DNA from: Canna indica
Lineage: Eukaryota; Streptophyta; Magnoliopsida; Zingiberales; Cannaceae
Direction: 5' to 3'
DNA: 64,000 bases
NCBI GenBank assembly: GCA_034359265.1
Contig: CP136892.1
Span: forward strand, 81,088,001-81,152,000
In this document: in pieces, positions 21,587 to 34,200 of the stretch
Position numbering within the stretch: the stretch's first letter is position 1
Layout: every line of letters starts with the position of its first letter
Notes under the pieces: generated by a model
Seen by the model: only the letters and a program-made list of their open reading frames with translations
Database searches by the model: none
What the model was told of the DNA's origin: nothing
Position numbers and translations under genes: made by a program

Positions 21587-24193
21587 ATGGAGACTTGTTG
21601 CAGATCTTGCTTGGTGTGGTTCTTCTTCTTCTTCTTCTTCTTCTTCTTGCTCTGTTATGGAGTTGAGGCTTCGCGGGGAGTCTTCCTGTATCCGCAAGCT
21701 CAGGACAAATCTTCCATAGCCAACAAGGTTTACAGGACTGCATACCATTTCCAACCTCCTAAGAACTGGATTAATGGTATGTTATCTCTTAAACTAATAC
21801 TTGCAGTACTTTTCTTAATTATTAGGGTTTTAATTTGATCTTCTATAGTCCTGTTTAGTAAGATTACTAAGCATCTTATAATCTTATTTTTCCAGAAACA
21901 CTGTACTCTTATTTTCTTGCAATATCTGACAGCACCTAATATTCCTTCCAATAACCCTTGATTTCTCATCCCTACTATTCTTCTAATATTACTTGCTTTA
22001 GAACTTTTGGGTTAAACAGGATGATCACAATAGCTGTTCTTGCTCATGTTGTTTACTTAGTATCACCTTAAAATAATTAACCAAATTAAATCCAACTTAA
22101 GTTTCTAATATCTTCTTCTTTCTTGTATGAATTGTCATCCAAACTTGGTGCAAATGAGCAGACCCAAATGGTACGCAGTTAACTCCTCATTCTCTACTGT
22201 AACCCTTCCCTCTCATCAACTGTCATTTGAAATGCCTCCCTCCATTCCAGGACCCATGTACTTCAATGGTTTCTACCACATCTTCTACCAGTACAACCCC
22301 AATGCCTCTGTCTGGGGTGACATCCATTGGGGGCACTCCGTCTCCTCTGACCTCGTCAACTGGGCACCGCTTGACCTTGCCATCGCCCCCACTGCCTCTT
22401 TCGACATCAATGGCTGCTGGACTGGCTCTGCCACCATCCTACCTGGCAACAAGCCCATCATCCTCTACACAGGCAGCAACTCAAACAAAGAACAGGTCCA
22501 AAACATTGCATTTCCGGCCAACCTATCCGATCCACTCCTCCGGCAATGGACCAAGCCCGACTACAACCCTGTAATGGCTCCCGTTGACAATATCAACTCT
22601 TCCCTCTTCCGTGACCCGACAACGGCATGGCTCGCCGACGACCAGCGGTGGAGGGTCGCTGTTGGAGCTGAGATATCCAAAAGGGGAACGGCTTTACTTT
22701 ACAAGAGCACGGACTTCGTGCACTGGGAGAGGGTGGCTTCTCCGTTGCATTCCTCGAGTGGCTCCGGCATGTGGGAGTGCCCAGACTTCTACCCGGTGCT
22801 GCTGAAGGGAAGAGAGGGCTTGGACACATCAGCTAAACTGGAGGAGGTGAAGCATGTGTTGAAGATGAGCTTGGGGGAGACGAACTCCGATCATTACATG
22901 TTGGGAAAGTATGATAAGGTGAAGGACATCTTTGTGTCGGATAATGCGCCGGATGACTATCGGAAGTGGTTGAGATATGACTACGGAAAATTCTACGCTT
23001 CAAAGTCATTTTTTGATTCAAAGAAGAAGAGGAGGATCTTGTGGGGATGGTTGGATGAATCTGATAGTCAGTCTGATGATATTGCAAAAGGGTGGGCTGG
23101 AATTCAGGTGATCTCCATTGTTCTTGCACTCCTTAAAAAGAATTGTTCTTGTTTGTTAAGTTTCATCTTACAATCTAGAATTAATATGAATTTTGACATC
23201 ACTATTATCTGACTTGGCTAGCAGATAATTCCTAGGACAATTTGGCTTGATAGAAGTGGAAAGCAGCTGCTTCAATGGCCTGTTGAAGAAGTCAAATCTC
23301 TAAGAAGAAATGGGATTCATTTACAAGACATGGAGCTCAAACCTGCTGCTCATTATGAGATCAAAGGAGTAAAAGCTTCACAGGCGAGTGCATGATCAAA
23401 TCTAATTACTGAGTTGACTTTGAATTAGTATTTACTTTCCCAGTTTCTAATCCGATTGCTTGTGTTTTATTCTTGATCTCCAAATAGGCAGATGTCGAGC
23501 TTGACTTTGAGCTGCCAAGCCTAGAAAGAGCACAACCCTTTTATTCTACTCGGGCAATGGATGCCCCTAAACTTTGCAGCCAAGAAGATGCTTCGGTTCA
23601 AGGTGGCATTGGACCTTTTGGTCTTTTGGTTTTGGCCTCAGAAAAACTGGAGGAACACACTGCTGTCTTCTTCAGAATCTACAAAGATGGACACACGTTT
23701 AAAGTCCTCATGTGCTCTGATCAGAGAAGGTGAATCATTTTTCTTTCACGAAATCATTTATTAGGCGATTAGATTGCTTCTAATTCCATTGTGTATTGTG
23801 ATGTTGGAATTAGGTCATCTTTGTGGCCAGAAGTAGACAAGCAAGTATATGGAGTCTTCTTGGACATGGATCTTGAAAAGAAAGCAACAATTCCTCTGAG
23901 AACCTTGGTGAGTGTATATTCTTTTTATGCAAGTATAGAATTTCTCAAGATTATGATCTGATTGTTTCTGAATTATGTGGCAGATTGATCATTCAGTTAT
24001 TGAGAACTTCGGGGGCGAGGGGAGAGCATGCATCACTGCTAGAGTTTATCCTGAGTTTTTCCTGAATGCAAGCACTCATCTTTTCCTATTTAACAATGGG
24101 TTGGATTCTGTGATGGTGCCAAGGCTTAAGGCCTGGGACATGGCAAAAGCTAGGTTGAACTTAAAGGATAAAGACCTAGGTGTGGAAAACTAG
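21587..24193 (+). CDS. GH32 gene C: cell-wall invertase-like, probable fructan exohydrolase type
   Basis: Seven exons: 21587-21776, 22162-22170, 22251-23107, 23225-23383, 23488-23729, 23814-23907, 23984-24193 (1761 nt, 586 aa). The signal peptide contains nine consecutive Phe codons (residues 12-20) from a TTC microsatellite. Catalytic residues are D64 (NDPNG), D188 (FRDP) and E242 (WECPDF). WSGSAT reads WTGSAT. The cwINV1 Asp239 site is G275 and the partner site N278, as in genes A and B a non-invertase pattern. Intron 4 starts with GC. Introns 1 and 2 are the shortest of the three tandem genes. The frame is intact. Likely secreted to the cell wall; the substrate is inferred only. Confidence 0.92.
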
Positions 24194-24619
24194 GTCTTAA
24201 TTATGAAACATATTAATTTGAAATGCGGTCAACAACTCAAATTATGAAACATATCAATTTCCTCTTTATATATGTTAGACATTAATAAGGCATTATATTT
24301 AATTAGGCCATAACTTTAGGGTGATTAGTGTTACTTTCCTTTTATATATTTGATAATCTCTTCATTTTAGTTCTTACTGTCATTAAGACATTAAAAATAA
24401 TACTTTTTACCATGTTCTCTCTCTTTTTACCTTTCTGTATCTCATATATATATAAATGATTTGGTGCTGCATCAATTGTTATTAGAAATTGGCATTGGAG
24501 TCTAAATTCCTCCTCCTCCTTATCTTTGTAATAATAGTTAAAAAAACATTTTAAGTAGCTAGAAGAAAAGGGAAGAAGTTCCACCTTTTACATGTCAAAC
24601 TTAAGATGAATGAGAACAA
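24194..24619. other. 3' flank of gene C
   Basis: Contains the likely 3' UTR. The segment 24270-24390 (GACATTAATAAGGCATTATA through TTTAGTTCTTACTGTCATTA) has diverged relatives at about 25445-25495 and at about 31395-31500, so part of this flank was duplicated or is itself repeat-derived. No gene seen. Confidence 0.45.
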
Positions 24620-24639
24620 GACCAATCAACCAATACCTT

Positions 24640-25440
24640 TTAATCCATTGAGCAATCACTGCTGGAATAACAAGCATCACCAACGATTGGATCCGTTGCT
24701 ATGTCGTTGTTGAAGACCATTAGCAAAGGCCAACAATGGCTGCTCCCGTTACAACGCAGCCGTTGCAGAAGATCGCGTGTTTGATAGCGTAACGACGGAT
24801 ATGCAATGGCCGCTCACACCGTTGCTAATGATATTATCAGCAACGGTTCATCAACAGAGTATATTCGTTGTTGATACATTATCAATCACAACTCAGCAAC
24901 GAGGCGCTGGTGTTGCTACTACTTTGATCAACAACGATTCTACAACGACGCGTCGACTGTTGCAGATATTGACATCAGCAACGACCCTCGTGCCATTGCA
25001 AAGTCTTTGCTGAAATGTTGTTGCTAAGTCGTTGCTGTTGTTCATCAGTAACGGCTTTAAGTTTGCGGCCCAAGTATTACGATACACTTTTAGCAACGAC
25101 TTTTACACGGATGATCGTGGAAAAGCCGTTGCTGATGATGCTAACATGTAATTGAGAAATTTCCATTGATACATTTATAACCTGATACATAACTCACACA
25201 CACCCATAAACACATTCATCCAAATACACATACATTCGTACACACATTACAGATACACCCAGATATACATCAAAATAATTATAATTATAATTATAATTAT
25301 CCACAATCGTATAAAAAATATATGAAATCAAAATTATCGAATCAACACGATACGAATCAATATATCAAGTCACAAAACAAGTAACTCTAAGATATTCAAG
25401 AAATAAGTATATAACAAGTCAATATCCAAGTCAATCAAGA
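24640..25440. mobile_element. CACTA terminal fragment, eroded
   Basis: The stretch is dense in AGCAACGGC / GCCGTTGCTG-type words, the subterminal repeats of the CACTA element at 37306-40997. Its right part (TTTCCATTGATACATT, ACATAACTCACACACACCC, ATATACATCAAAATAATTAT) matches 37735-37880. It is an old end fragment without an intact terminus or ORF. Confidence 0.75.
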
Positions 25441-25494
25441 CTATTATTTGATATTCTCTCTATTTTAGTTCTTATTGTCATTAAGACTATTAGG

Positions 25495-26215
25495 TCATGT
25501 TTGGTTAATTAGCGAAACCAAGTTTGTTTTTCTGGTTTCGGTTTCAGTGAAACCAAAACTGCTTACGAAAACGTGTTTGGTTCCGCGTTTTCATGAAACT
25601 AAATCGAAATGAGAATAAAAACGAAACCAGATTTCTTAATAGAACTGACAGAATGTTGTTTTATATGGTTTTGAAGTTGTCGATTTCGATATCAAAATAT
25701 AATGACAAACTTGTTATTATTAATATATTTTTTAAAAATCAATTAATTTACAAATAAATCAAACTATATCTAATCTATAAAAATTAAAATAGAAATTATC
25801 ATTTTCAACTCAATCTATTATTTTAAATTGATAAATTAATTAAACCAATTTATATCTAATTGACTCAAACCTAGTTTTTAAAATAACTCAATTTTATTAA
25901 AGACGATCTATTTATAATTTAACAAAATTAATTTATCTTAGTTATTTGTAATTCAAATTATAGTGTTGAATAATAATTTCTCTTACTTTTATCAATATGT
26001 GATTTTCTTCTATAATCATATTAAGTTATATGAACTATTTTATATGAATTAGTTTATTATTTAATAAATTAGATTAGTACTAAAGTTGTTTAATGAAAAT
26101 TAATATTATTTTACATAATTAAATAAGTATTCACTAGTTTCAAAACTAAGTAAAACTGTTGTTATTTTTATTAACCAAATGTATTTTCAGAAAACTAAAA
26201 ACTAGAGATTGAAAT
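25495..26215. repeat. AT-rich MITE-like element, copy 2, interrupted by a CACTA element
   Basis: This is the inverted relative of 17430-18530. The element's last piece continues at 30428-30475 (CAAAACTAAATTTTTATTTT), after the CACTA insertion. The left end reads TTAGGTCATGTTTGGTTAATT. Confidence 0.7.
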
Positions 26216-26907
26216 TAGTACTAGAATTGTCGTCATCACCGACGGCTCAAGCGGTGGGTGAACCGTCGGTGACAACTAACATGGACGACATTAGCCGTGG
26301 CAAAACACCATTACTGATGTGTGCGTCTCAGATAAGTTGTGTCGGCTTCTCCCAGCCGTCACAAGTAATCATCAGCGACAACACCCTGTCGCAGATATAA
26401 ACAAATCAGTGATTGTTGTAGGCGACTGTCACGGATACAAACACATCAGCCACGGCTTCGAACCGTCGATGATACTATTAGCAACCATAATATTTGGTGC
26501 TGCCCAGACCATCAGTCATTTACGATAAGCTTTCAGCCACAGCTTAGTGACGGTCGATCGTGGGTAAGCCATGGCTGAAGGTATATCTTGTAACTAAAAA
26601 TAATAATTTTTTTGTAAATTCTTGTATACAATGATATTTATAGATTACAATCTATTTTTAATCACAGATTACAACTAAAAAATATCATACACATGCATTT
26701 GAAACCAAACATACAAGTTTTACAAAAATATCATCAATCAAAGCCTCAAATCGGAGGCAAACAATTATCAAAATATCACATATATATACACACACACACC
26801 ATAAGTATATAAACAACTATCAGTATACAAACAAGTATCAAAATATAAACAAAATACAATAAACCAAAATCTCACGACTGCGGTGGAGACGATGGAGTCG
26901 ACAGCAA

Positions 26908-28010
26908 CTAGATCGGGAGCGACGACTGGGTCGAGGAGGACGACGGCTGCGACATCATCGGTAGAAGGCCAGAGTGAGACACAATCTGAGTGATGAGTGC
27001 CTGCATGTTCTGCATCGTCTGCCTCAACTCTTCATTCGTCCATCTCTGCTCCTCCATCGCCTGTCTCTGTTGGGTGAGCTCCGACTCCAAAGTCGCTATC
27101 CAGCTCTAGTCATGCGCCCGGTATGTCGAGGGCCACTCACCCACAGCCGGAGGGATCAGTGCCCCAAGTGGTCGAGCACGACGCGTGCATGACCACTGTC
27201 TACAAAGTCATAAACTCGGTCGTGCTCCCAGCCACCAGCGGCCTCCACCCAAGTTGCTGCGTCGAACTCCCCAGTGTGCCTCCAAACTCGATCAAAGTCA
27301 TCGTGTATGTTTCCTACATGTGTTTATATTTTAAATATATATAAACTATAAATAAATATTGTGTAAATCAAATAGACATAAATACTTACCATTATGATCG
27401 AGACTCTGCTATCAACGTAGTTCCCTGCTCCTCGTCGACGACGGTGAGTGCGCTCAAACACCTCCATCATCGACGGGCGTTGGACGGTGTCGTCCTCCGC
27501 CACGCGCGTCTTACATTAGAAAACAAACACATTAGTATCATTATACACAATATATAATTTAATTAAAAATAATTAAATTATACATACCATACGACGCTCA
27601 TGAACCGCAAAAGACACGGAACCACCAGTGTGGCGCGCCTCCGTGCCGTCCCCCTGGACATGCGGTTTCTCGACGCAGTCCGGGAGACCACCTATCACTC
27701 AGGCGTGGCCCACCGCTCAACGAGCTGGTCCCATACAGGGCCAGGAATCCACTAGGGGGCGTGTCCCCGAGTCTGCCCTATTTGTGTGGCCCCCATCCAT
27801 CTCATCGCGATCTTATGAGCATGCTGAAGCAGCCCGTTATAGCGAGCGCGAACAACACGCTCCCATGCAGCCTCAACAAAAGTGGTTCGGTCCTCCGGCC
27901 ATGTATAATGAGTCTGCAAAAAAAATTATTATTATCGATCAATATTTAACATTAATATTAATTTAATAAATATACTTAGCGAGAACTCTCGTCACAATAA
28001 ATCCATATGC
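26908..28010 (-). pseudogene. Transposase_24-like (second CACTA gene) remnants, element 1
   Basis: Pieces in order along the minus strand are 27900-27600 (DRTTFVEAAWE and ARYNGLLQHA-like), 27480-27400 (MEVFERTHRRRGAGNYVD-like), 27305-27210 (FDAATWVEAAG) and 27090-26908 (coiled-coil QRQAMEEQRWTNEELRQTMQ). They line up with the better kept copy in element 2. A stop follows WVEAAGGSTTEFMTL, so the protein is broken. Confidence 0.75.
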
Positions 28011-28714
28011 GAGACCATGTAGGTCATGCCCCGTGCATAAACTTCTCGATCGTCAATGCTATCGTGCGGGGGACGTCCTCTTGCTCAAATATGCACCAAA
28101 TATAAATTCATATTATGATATTTTGAATTATAAATAAACTATAATAAATAATTAATGCATATACTTACCGTCTTCCGCACACTCTAACTGCTCTACGCAT
28201 TTCTCCTTCGAGTGGCGGAGGGAGAATTCTGTTAGGCCCTCATGGCCTACGTCTGGAAGACGATGGTCCTGAATCTGCGGAGGGTGGCTGAGGGATGGTA
28301 GCCGGAGGTGAGGGGATGGTGGCCAGATCAGGTGGGGGAACGGTGGACAGATCAGGTGGGGGGATGGTGGCCCGAGTGAGGGGATGGTGGCCGGAGGTGG
28401 GGAGATGGTGGTGGAAGGCGAAGGGTCAGTGGGTACGGGTGGGGCGGGTGGTAATCATCGGGGGGTAGTCCTACGAGGAATGAATCCCCGTGATAATTTT
28501 ATAGAAAATATCTTGGTGTGAATCCTTTTGTACACATATGCATTGTAGGAAGTAAGTTACGCCTACTCGAAATTCATCCGTTATAGTTCCACAATGAATT
28601 CGTCGGTACATCCAACTTCGATCGCCGACATGTTATGTCAAATAGTTGGCAATATCTTTAAGTAATGTCTTTAGGTGGGATGGTCCTATTCCATTCGGGA
28701 TTCATGTTATTTAT

Positions 28715-28885
28715 ATTGCACTTAAAATTTCTTTTAGTCATTAACTTCATTCTAAATTTCGGCAATATTTCTCTACAGTTCTCCGAATATGCATATCATC
28801 TGGGCGCATATCGGAGAACAAGGGAGATAGAAACCAAAATTTAAAAATAAATAATGACTAAAAGAAATAAACTAAGTGCAATATA
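28715..28885. repeat. Foldback hairpin inside CACTA element 1
   Basis: TGCACTTAAAATTTCTTTTAG at the left is matched by the complement of CTAAAAGAAATAAACTAAGTGCA at the right (about 28858-28882). The centre TTCTCCGAATATGC pairs with GCATATCGGAGAA. Arms of about 75-80 nt give one long imperfect hairpin. Its role is unknown. Confidence 0.65.
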
Positions 28886-29079
28886 AATAACTATGTTCTC
28901 AAATTATCCAATTAGGGACAATTCAAGGGTTGTACGTCGTATAAAAGATCATTTACTTCGTTTACACGAATATACAACCCCCGAACGGATCTAAGGTTTT
29001 GCAAAATTAAAACTTGACTCGTCGATGCGTACGTGAAACATATCAACTCATCTTGATTTTTTTTCTAAATTTGTGGATG

Positions 29080-29375
29080 CCGATGTGAGTCCACAGTAGA
29101 CGATTTCGTGTGAGTTCAAAGTGGACGATTCCGGCGTGAGTCCAGAGTGGACGATTCCGGCGCGAGTCCATAGCAAATGATTCTGCGCGAGTCCAAAGTG
29201 AACAATTTCGACACGAGTCCATCCACTGTGGACGATTCCGACGCGAGTCCACCATGGACGATTTGGCCACGAGTCCAAAGTGGACGATTCCGGCGCGCGT
29301 GAGTCCATCCATTGTGGATGATTCCGGCGAGAGTCCACTGTGGACGATTCCGGCGCGCGCGAGTCCAAAATGAAC
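29080..29375. repeat. 26-bp-type minisatellite in CACTA element 1
   Basis: Around ten imperfect units of the form GAGTCCAAAGTGGACGATTC plus CGGCGC occur. A related array is at 40128-40275 in CACTA element 2, at the same relative place downstream of a shared block (TAAAAGATCATYTACTTC through GATGCGTACGTGAAACATAT). The small minus-strand ORFs across it are repeat artefacts. Confidence 0.85.
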
Positions 29376-29700
29376 GATTTCATAATTGTAATTTCAATAA
29401 ACTAAAATTAACCATAATATTTATTCTACCCTAATTAAATCTAATTAACAAATAATTAACAGTAATTAAATCTAATTAAAAACTAATTAATCTAATTTAA
29501 AAAATTAATAGTAATTTACTAATTAAATCTAACATTAACTAGTTACAGTAATTAATAGTAATTAGCAGTAATTAAATCTAATTAAACACTAATTAAAAAA
29601 TTAAAAATATTAAAAATATTGGCCAGCGCCGGCCCGGAGAGGGGAGAGGGGATCGAACTCACTTGGTGGCGACGGAGAGGGGAGAGGGATCGGCGGCGAC

Positions 29701-30149
29701 TAGGGGTGGAAATAGGTCAGGCGGCCTGTCAGGGGCCTGCGGCCTGGCATGTTTAAAAAAAAATAGGCCAAGACTTTAAAATAGGCATGTTTTCCTTATC
29801 AGGCCAGGCCCTAGCTCAATTTAAAGTCTATTGAGCCTGGTAGACAGGCCTGAGTCTGTTAAGGTGAGATATATATAAATATATAAAATATAAAATATAA
29901 AATATAAAATATTATTTTATTACATATTTATATTAAAATTATTTTGATGTAATAACTAATATTATTTTAATTTAATAAAACACTGGCCACATGCCAGGTC
30001 AGACCAAATTTTATATTGGAAGCAGACTTCGTTAACAAGTCATAGGCCAGGCTAGGCTCAAGCCAAAATTTAAGCCTATAACAGGCCACAGGCCAGACCC
30101 AAACCAATTTTCTACCATATAGGCCTGGCCTGGCCTGTTTCCACCCCTA
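29701..30149. mobile_element. hAT-type MITE nested in CACTA element 1
   Basis: A perfect 8-bp duplication GCGGCGAC is at 29693-29700 and 30150-30157. The TIR is TAGGGGTGGAAATAGG at the left and, on the other strand, TAGGGGTGGAAACAGG at the right (15 of 16 bases). 449 bp, non-coding, with AGGCCTGGCC-rich arms. A truncated relative is at about 49213-49345. Confidence 0.93.
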
Positions 30150-30789
30150 GCGGCGACGATGAGGGAGCAGGCCAGCCGGCGGCGGCGCGGGCGAGGGAGC
30201 AGGCGGTGACGGCGAGACGGTGACGATGACGATCGGCGATGACAAATCGCCGGAGAGAGAAGATAGCGGCGATGATCGACGAAGAGAGAAGACAACGGGG
30301 AAAGAGGAAGGGTTGGGCGCGAACACAAATAAAAAGGTGTTTCACCGACAGCGGGGCCATCGATAAATCATGAAAAACTAATAATAGTATCAGCCGTCGG
30401 TCGCGTAGCCCTAATATTCTAGTAGTGTTTCAAAACTAAATTTTTATTTTCACTGAAACCAAATCAAAAAATAGTATGATCATCTATGATGATTTTTTAT
30501 CTTTATTTTCAAAAAAACAATTGCAAAAGAATATAGCATGCAAAGAATTTTACTAATATTTGTACGCATCTTGAGTGTTCTCCTAAAATTTCTTTAAGAG
30601 ATTTCTTATTCTATTTTTATTTTTATGAAGATTGATTTTATTGCATTTATTTAACTTACTAACAAAATTCATTTATAATCCAATTTTTAAAATAATGCAT
30701 TTACAATCTTACTAGGAGACTCTCCCGCTCCCATTTCTTGATGTTCTACCAGGAAAATTATAATTCTATCTTACTCGTTGAAATAATCA

Positions 30790-31023
30790 ATCTGAATGAT
30801 AAGTGGTGTCAATAGATCAAATAGGGTGCAAATATTATATTATCAATATTAGCATCACACTTCACATTCGAACATTCGAACATCCGCATCCGCACCGTAT
30901 CCACACCACATTCATATGCGAATATCTGCACCACATCCGTATATGCACCATATATTAAAAAATATTACATTATTAAATTTTTTAATAATTAGTAACTTAC
31001 TAGGATTTCACGTGTAATTTACC

Positions 31024-31082
<59 letters not shown>

Positions 31083-31285
31083 GTAACTTATATATCTGTA
31101 AAACAATAATTGTCTATACACGAATAATGAGGTGCAAATAAGCGTGCATCCATATTCGCATCTACGCGAATATTTTTTTAAAATTCATATTCGCATCCAT
31201 ATATATTTTTATTTGTAGATGTGGATCGGATATGGTGTAGATGCAATTTGTTTTCGATAGATGCAGATAAAATTATCATACCTAT
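30790..31285. mobile_element. Diverged hAT-like MITE related to the 19881 copy
   Basis: The right end, read on the minus strand, is TATAGGTATGATAATTTTAT, like the TATGGGTGACAATTTTAT start of the element at 19881. Internal words CGCATCCGCACCGTATCC and GTGGATCGGATATGG belong to the same family. An (AT)n run of about 50 bp lies at 31025-31075. The left border and TSD are not resolved. Confidence 0.55.
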
Positions 31286-31289
31286 AAAT

Positions 31290-34200
31290 TATGCATGACT
31301 TGTTGCACCCTCCTTAAGCTCACCATAAGTTATTTTGATCGTAGAGGGGTGAGGTGCAATCAACCACTCGAATTAAAAAACATATTAATTTTTCCTATAC
31401 ATTGGGCATTAATAAGATTTTAATTTTATGTCATAATTTTAAGAGAATTAAGGTTGCTTTTTTATTTGATGTTTTCTTTATTTTAATTTTTATTACTATT
31501 AGGGGGCGTTTGGTATGCGGTAATCTAGATGAATTATCGATAAATTGAATTAAAATTACTTGAGCCCCCCAAATTATCGCGTTTGGTTGAAATAGATTAT
31601 CGATAATATGGATGCCCATGATAATCTACGTTATCACCCAACTGGTAATCTACATTACCAAGGTAGTGGGTGGCTATGTACGTGCATGAATTATTAGTAA
31701 AGTGATAATATTATTTTTATTTATTTTGGGCAAAAATACCCCCAACTAAAATACCTCCATTAATTTAGACAAAAAATTATCGCATCATCTCATTCGCGTG
31801 TGCTGCTACCTAGCTTCTCCTATGCTCTCCTCGCTACCGTCGCCCTTCTCATTATTTGAGGACATTTTAATTAAAGATATAAGTTTCTCAAAAATTACTT
31901 TTTATACCAAATAAATTGATATAAATTACTGACGAGATTATCGGTCCTCGTGTTCTCTCTATCTCCTTTAGGATTCGGTGTTTTGTCAGTTTCTCAACTC
32001 AATTTGATCATTTTCTTTTCCCAAATTTTACTTCATTGATTCCATTTTAGTAGCTGAGGAGGATTAAAGTCATATCAAACAAATTGAAATAGTTCAATCT
32101 CGAAATTGAGTGAATCTGCTTGAGAATTGTCTGAGAACATTTTGGCCCTACAGTCATCTTATCAAAGGATGATGTAAAAAGTTGTGTTGCACTTGCATTC
32201 AAGTATCTTGGTTTAAATTCCAAAGATCACGCTGGTTTCTTTTCCTATTTGAGTGGAATCAATTTCATGTCAATGAGTGGAATACTAGTCAGCATGCAAT
32301 ACATGCAAGTTTGTTTGATGGCACACATCACTTTGATTTGACAAAGTTTGATCATATGATCATGTCAGCAAAACTGCAACATTTCATGCAGGCATCAAAA
32401 AGGTGGATTAATGTAGATGGGTGCATAGGTGGACTCAACCAATGAAAGCTTCGCATTCTGCAAAAAGAGGCATGCATGCCAACTCTTTTATGTGCCAGTG
32501 CATGAATACTAATTGCTATCTCGCACTTGCAGTCTGCAAGCCTAATTTATTCAGAGGCAGAAATAGATGTCCAACAATGGCATGTACTGGAGAACCCAAC
32601 CACTCATTTCTCAGCACACCATGCCATAATTATGAACTCATGCTTGCTACTTGTAATTAAGAGAATGGAAGATGATGAGTTCCTGTGGCTGGCAAATGCT
32701 TCTCTCTCTCTCTCTTACCCCTTTATGTGCCTGTAGAATGCTGGAAAAGGAACAGTGGCCATTCATGGATCCAACTTGGGAGAGAGAGAGCTAGATGACA
32801 ACAGTACTGCTTCCATGGGAATGTGGGTTGCCCAATGCCCACTACATTTAGGTTGAGGCTACTTGACATGCCTCTGACACCGCATCATTCCTTAGTATAT
32901 TCCCACGCCACTCTTTTCTATTTTTTTTATTAGATTATTGATTTAATATTAGACTCGTCGGACCTGATCGGCCCGATTCTAGAAACACCCCAACTCAAGA
33001 ACCCGGCTCAGATCGAATCAACTACAATTCAGCCGAGTAGCTCCATCCGATCAAACATGAATATCCTACATTTATCGCCAGTAATGAGCCTGCAATCTAG
33101 GAATAACAACCGACTCATTCAGGATATGTCCTCGCAGAATTCCAAGAGATATCCTCACAGAGTACCCAAACTTTTCTTATAAAACAGATATGATGATATT
33201 TTTGGCCCAGACTCTCGCCGACTTTAATCTAGTTCTTAATTTTTGGAAAAAAATAATAATAAAATAGACATGACATATGGTATACTATATGTTTCAATTC
33301 TATACACCCCATGCTGTGCTGAATTAGGAGACACGGAGGTTTGCAACACCCCGTGTAAGAACAAATATTAATATAAAAATTAAGTTTAACAAAAAAATTG
33401 ATCACCAAATTTAATTTAATATAGTATCAAAATTAAATATTTTGTATTCAAATCTTTCCAATTCATTTGGATAATTAGTTCAAAATATTTTTTTAAAAAA
33501 ACTGCTATATATGTGATTTATTTTAATATAATATCTTTGTCACACATGCAATCGAATAAAAGTCAACTATTTATAAAAGAGTCAAACTCCTAATAAGAAA
33601 AATCACAAAAAAATTTGAGTCCAACATATGTGACTTTAGCCGACTAATTTGTATGCTATATAGATGGGTCAAAAAGGTATTATAATTAATCTACAAAATG
33701 CACTTTAATTCATTAGATATATTGGAGAAGAAAAACCACATGAAGTAATCACGATTATTGATCGACTAATTAAAATTGACCCATTATTGATTTAATTGTA
33801 TACGGCTTGACAAAGCAAATTAAATGCATCAATATCTTTAAAGTTGGGCCACCCTGAATCCAAGTCTCATGATTCATACGAGTTCATTGTGATGTCAGCA
33901 TGATGTGTTAAATCACTTTGAAATAAAAAATTATATATGTTACAGAATACAAGATGTTCCACCACAATTGGCACACATGAGTTGCTTATATTTTACCTTT
34001 TCAATTAATTAATATGTTATCGACTTTTAGTCATTAAAAATATATTATTTTAAAAAAATTTCAAATTAAGATAATCAAAGACTTGACAACTATGGATAGG
34101 ATGACAACATATTGAATGTTGCTTAAAAATTAAGGATTTAAATCATGGTATGATCAGCTATTATAATTTTTTTTTTAAAATAAAAATAAAAATAATCAAA

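Larger units (their letters stand above)
26216..30427 (-). mobile_element. CACTA (En/Spm) element 1, internally deleted, with a nested hAT MITE
   Basis: The right end is TATTCTAGTAGTG (CACTACTAGAATA on the other strand). The left end TAGTACTAGAAT differs from CACTACTAGAAT at two bases. Subterminal CGACGGCT/ACCGTCGGTGA-like repeats flank both ends. Inside, minus-strand fragments of a Transposase_24-type protein (PF03004, Ptta/En/Spm family) are recognisable between 26908 and 28010. The main TNP2 transposase is missing, so it is non-autonomous. The flanking trinucleotides (ATT and TTT) no longer match perfectly. It sits inside MITE copy 2. Confidence 0.85.

Noticed and set aside
32182..32736. 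Three small overlapping ORFs as a possible gene
   Set aside because: No family resemblance, no splice structure and inconsistent frames; kept only as a possible old pseudogene.
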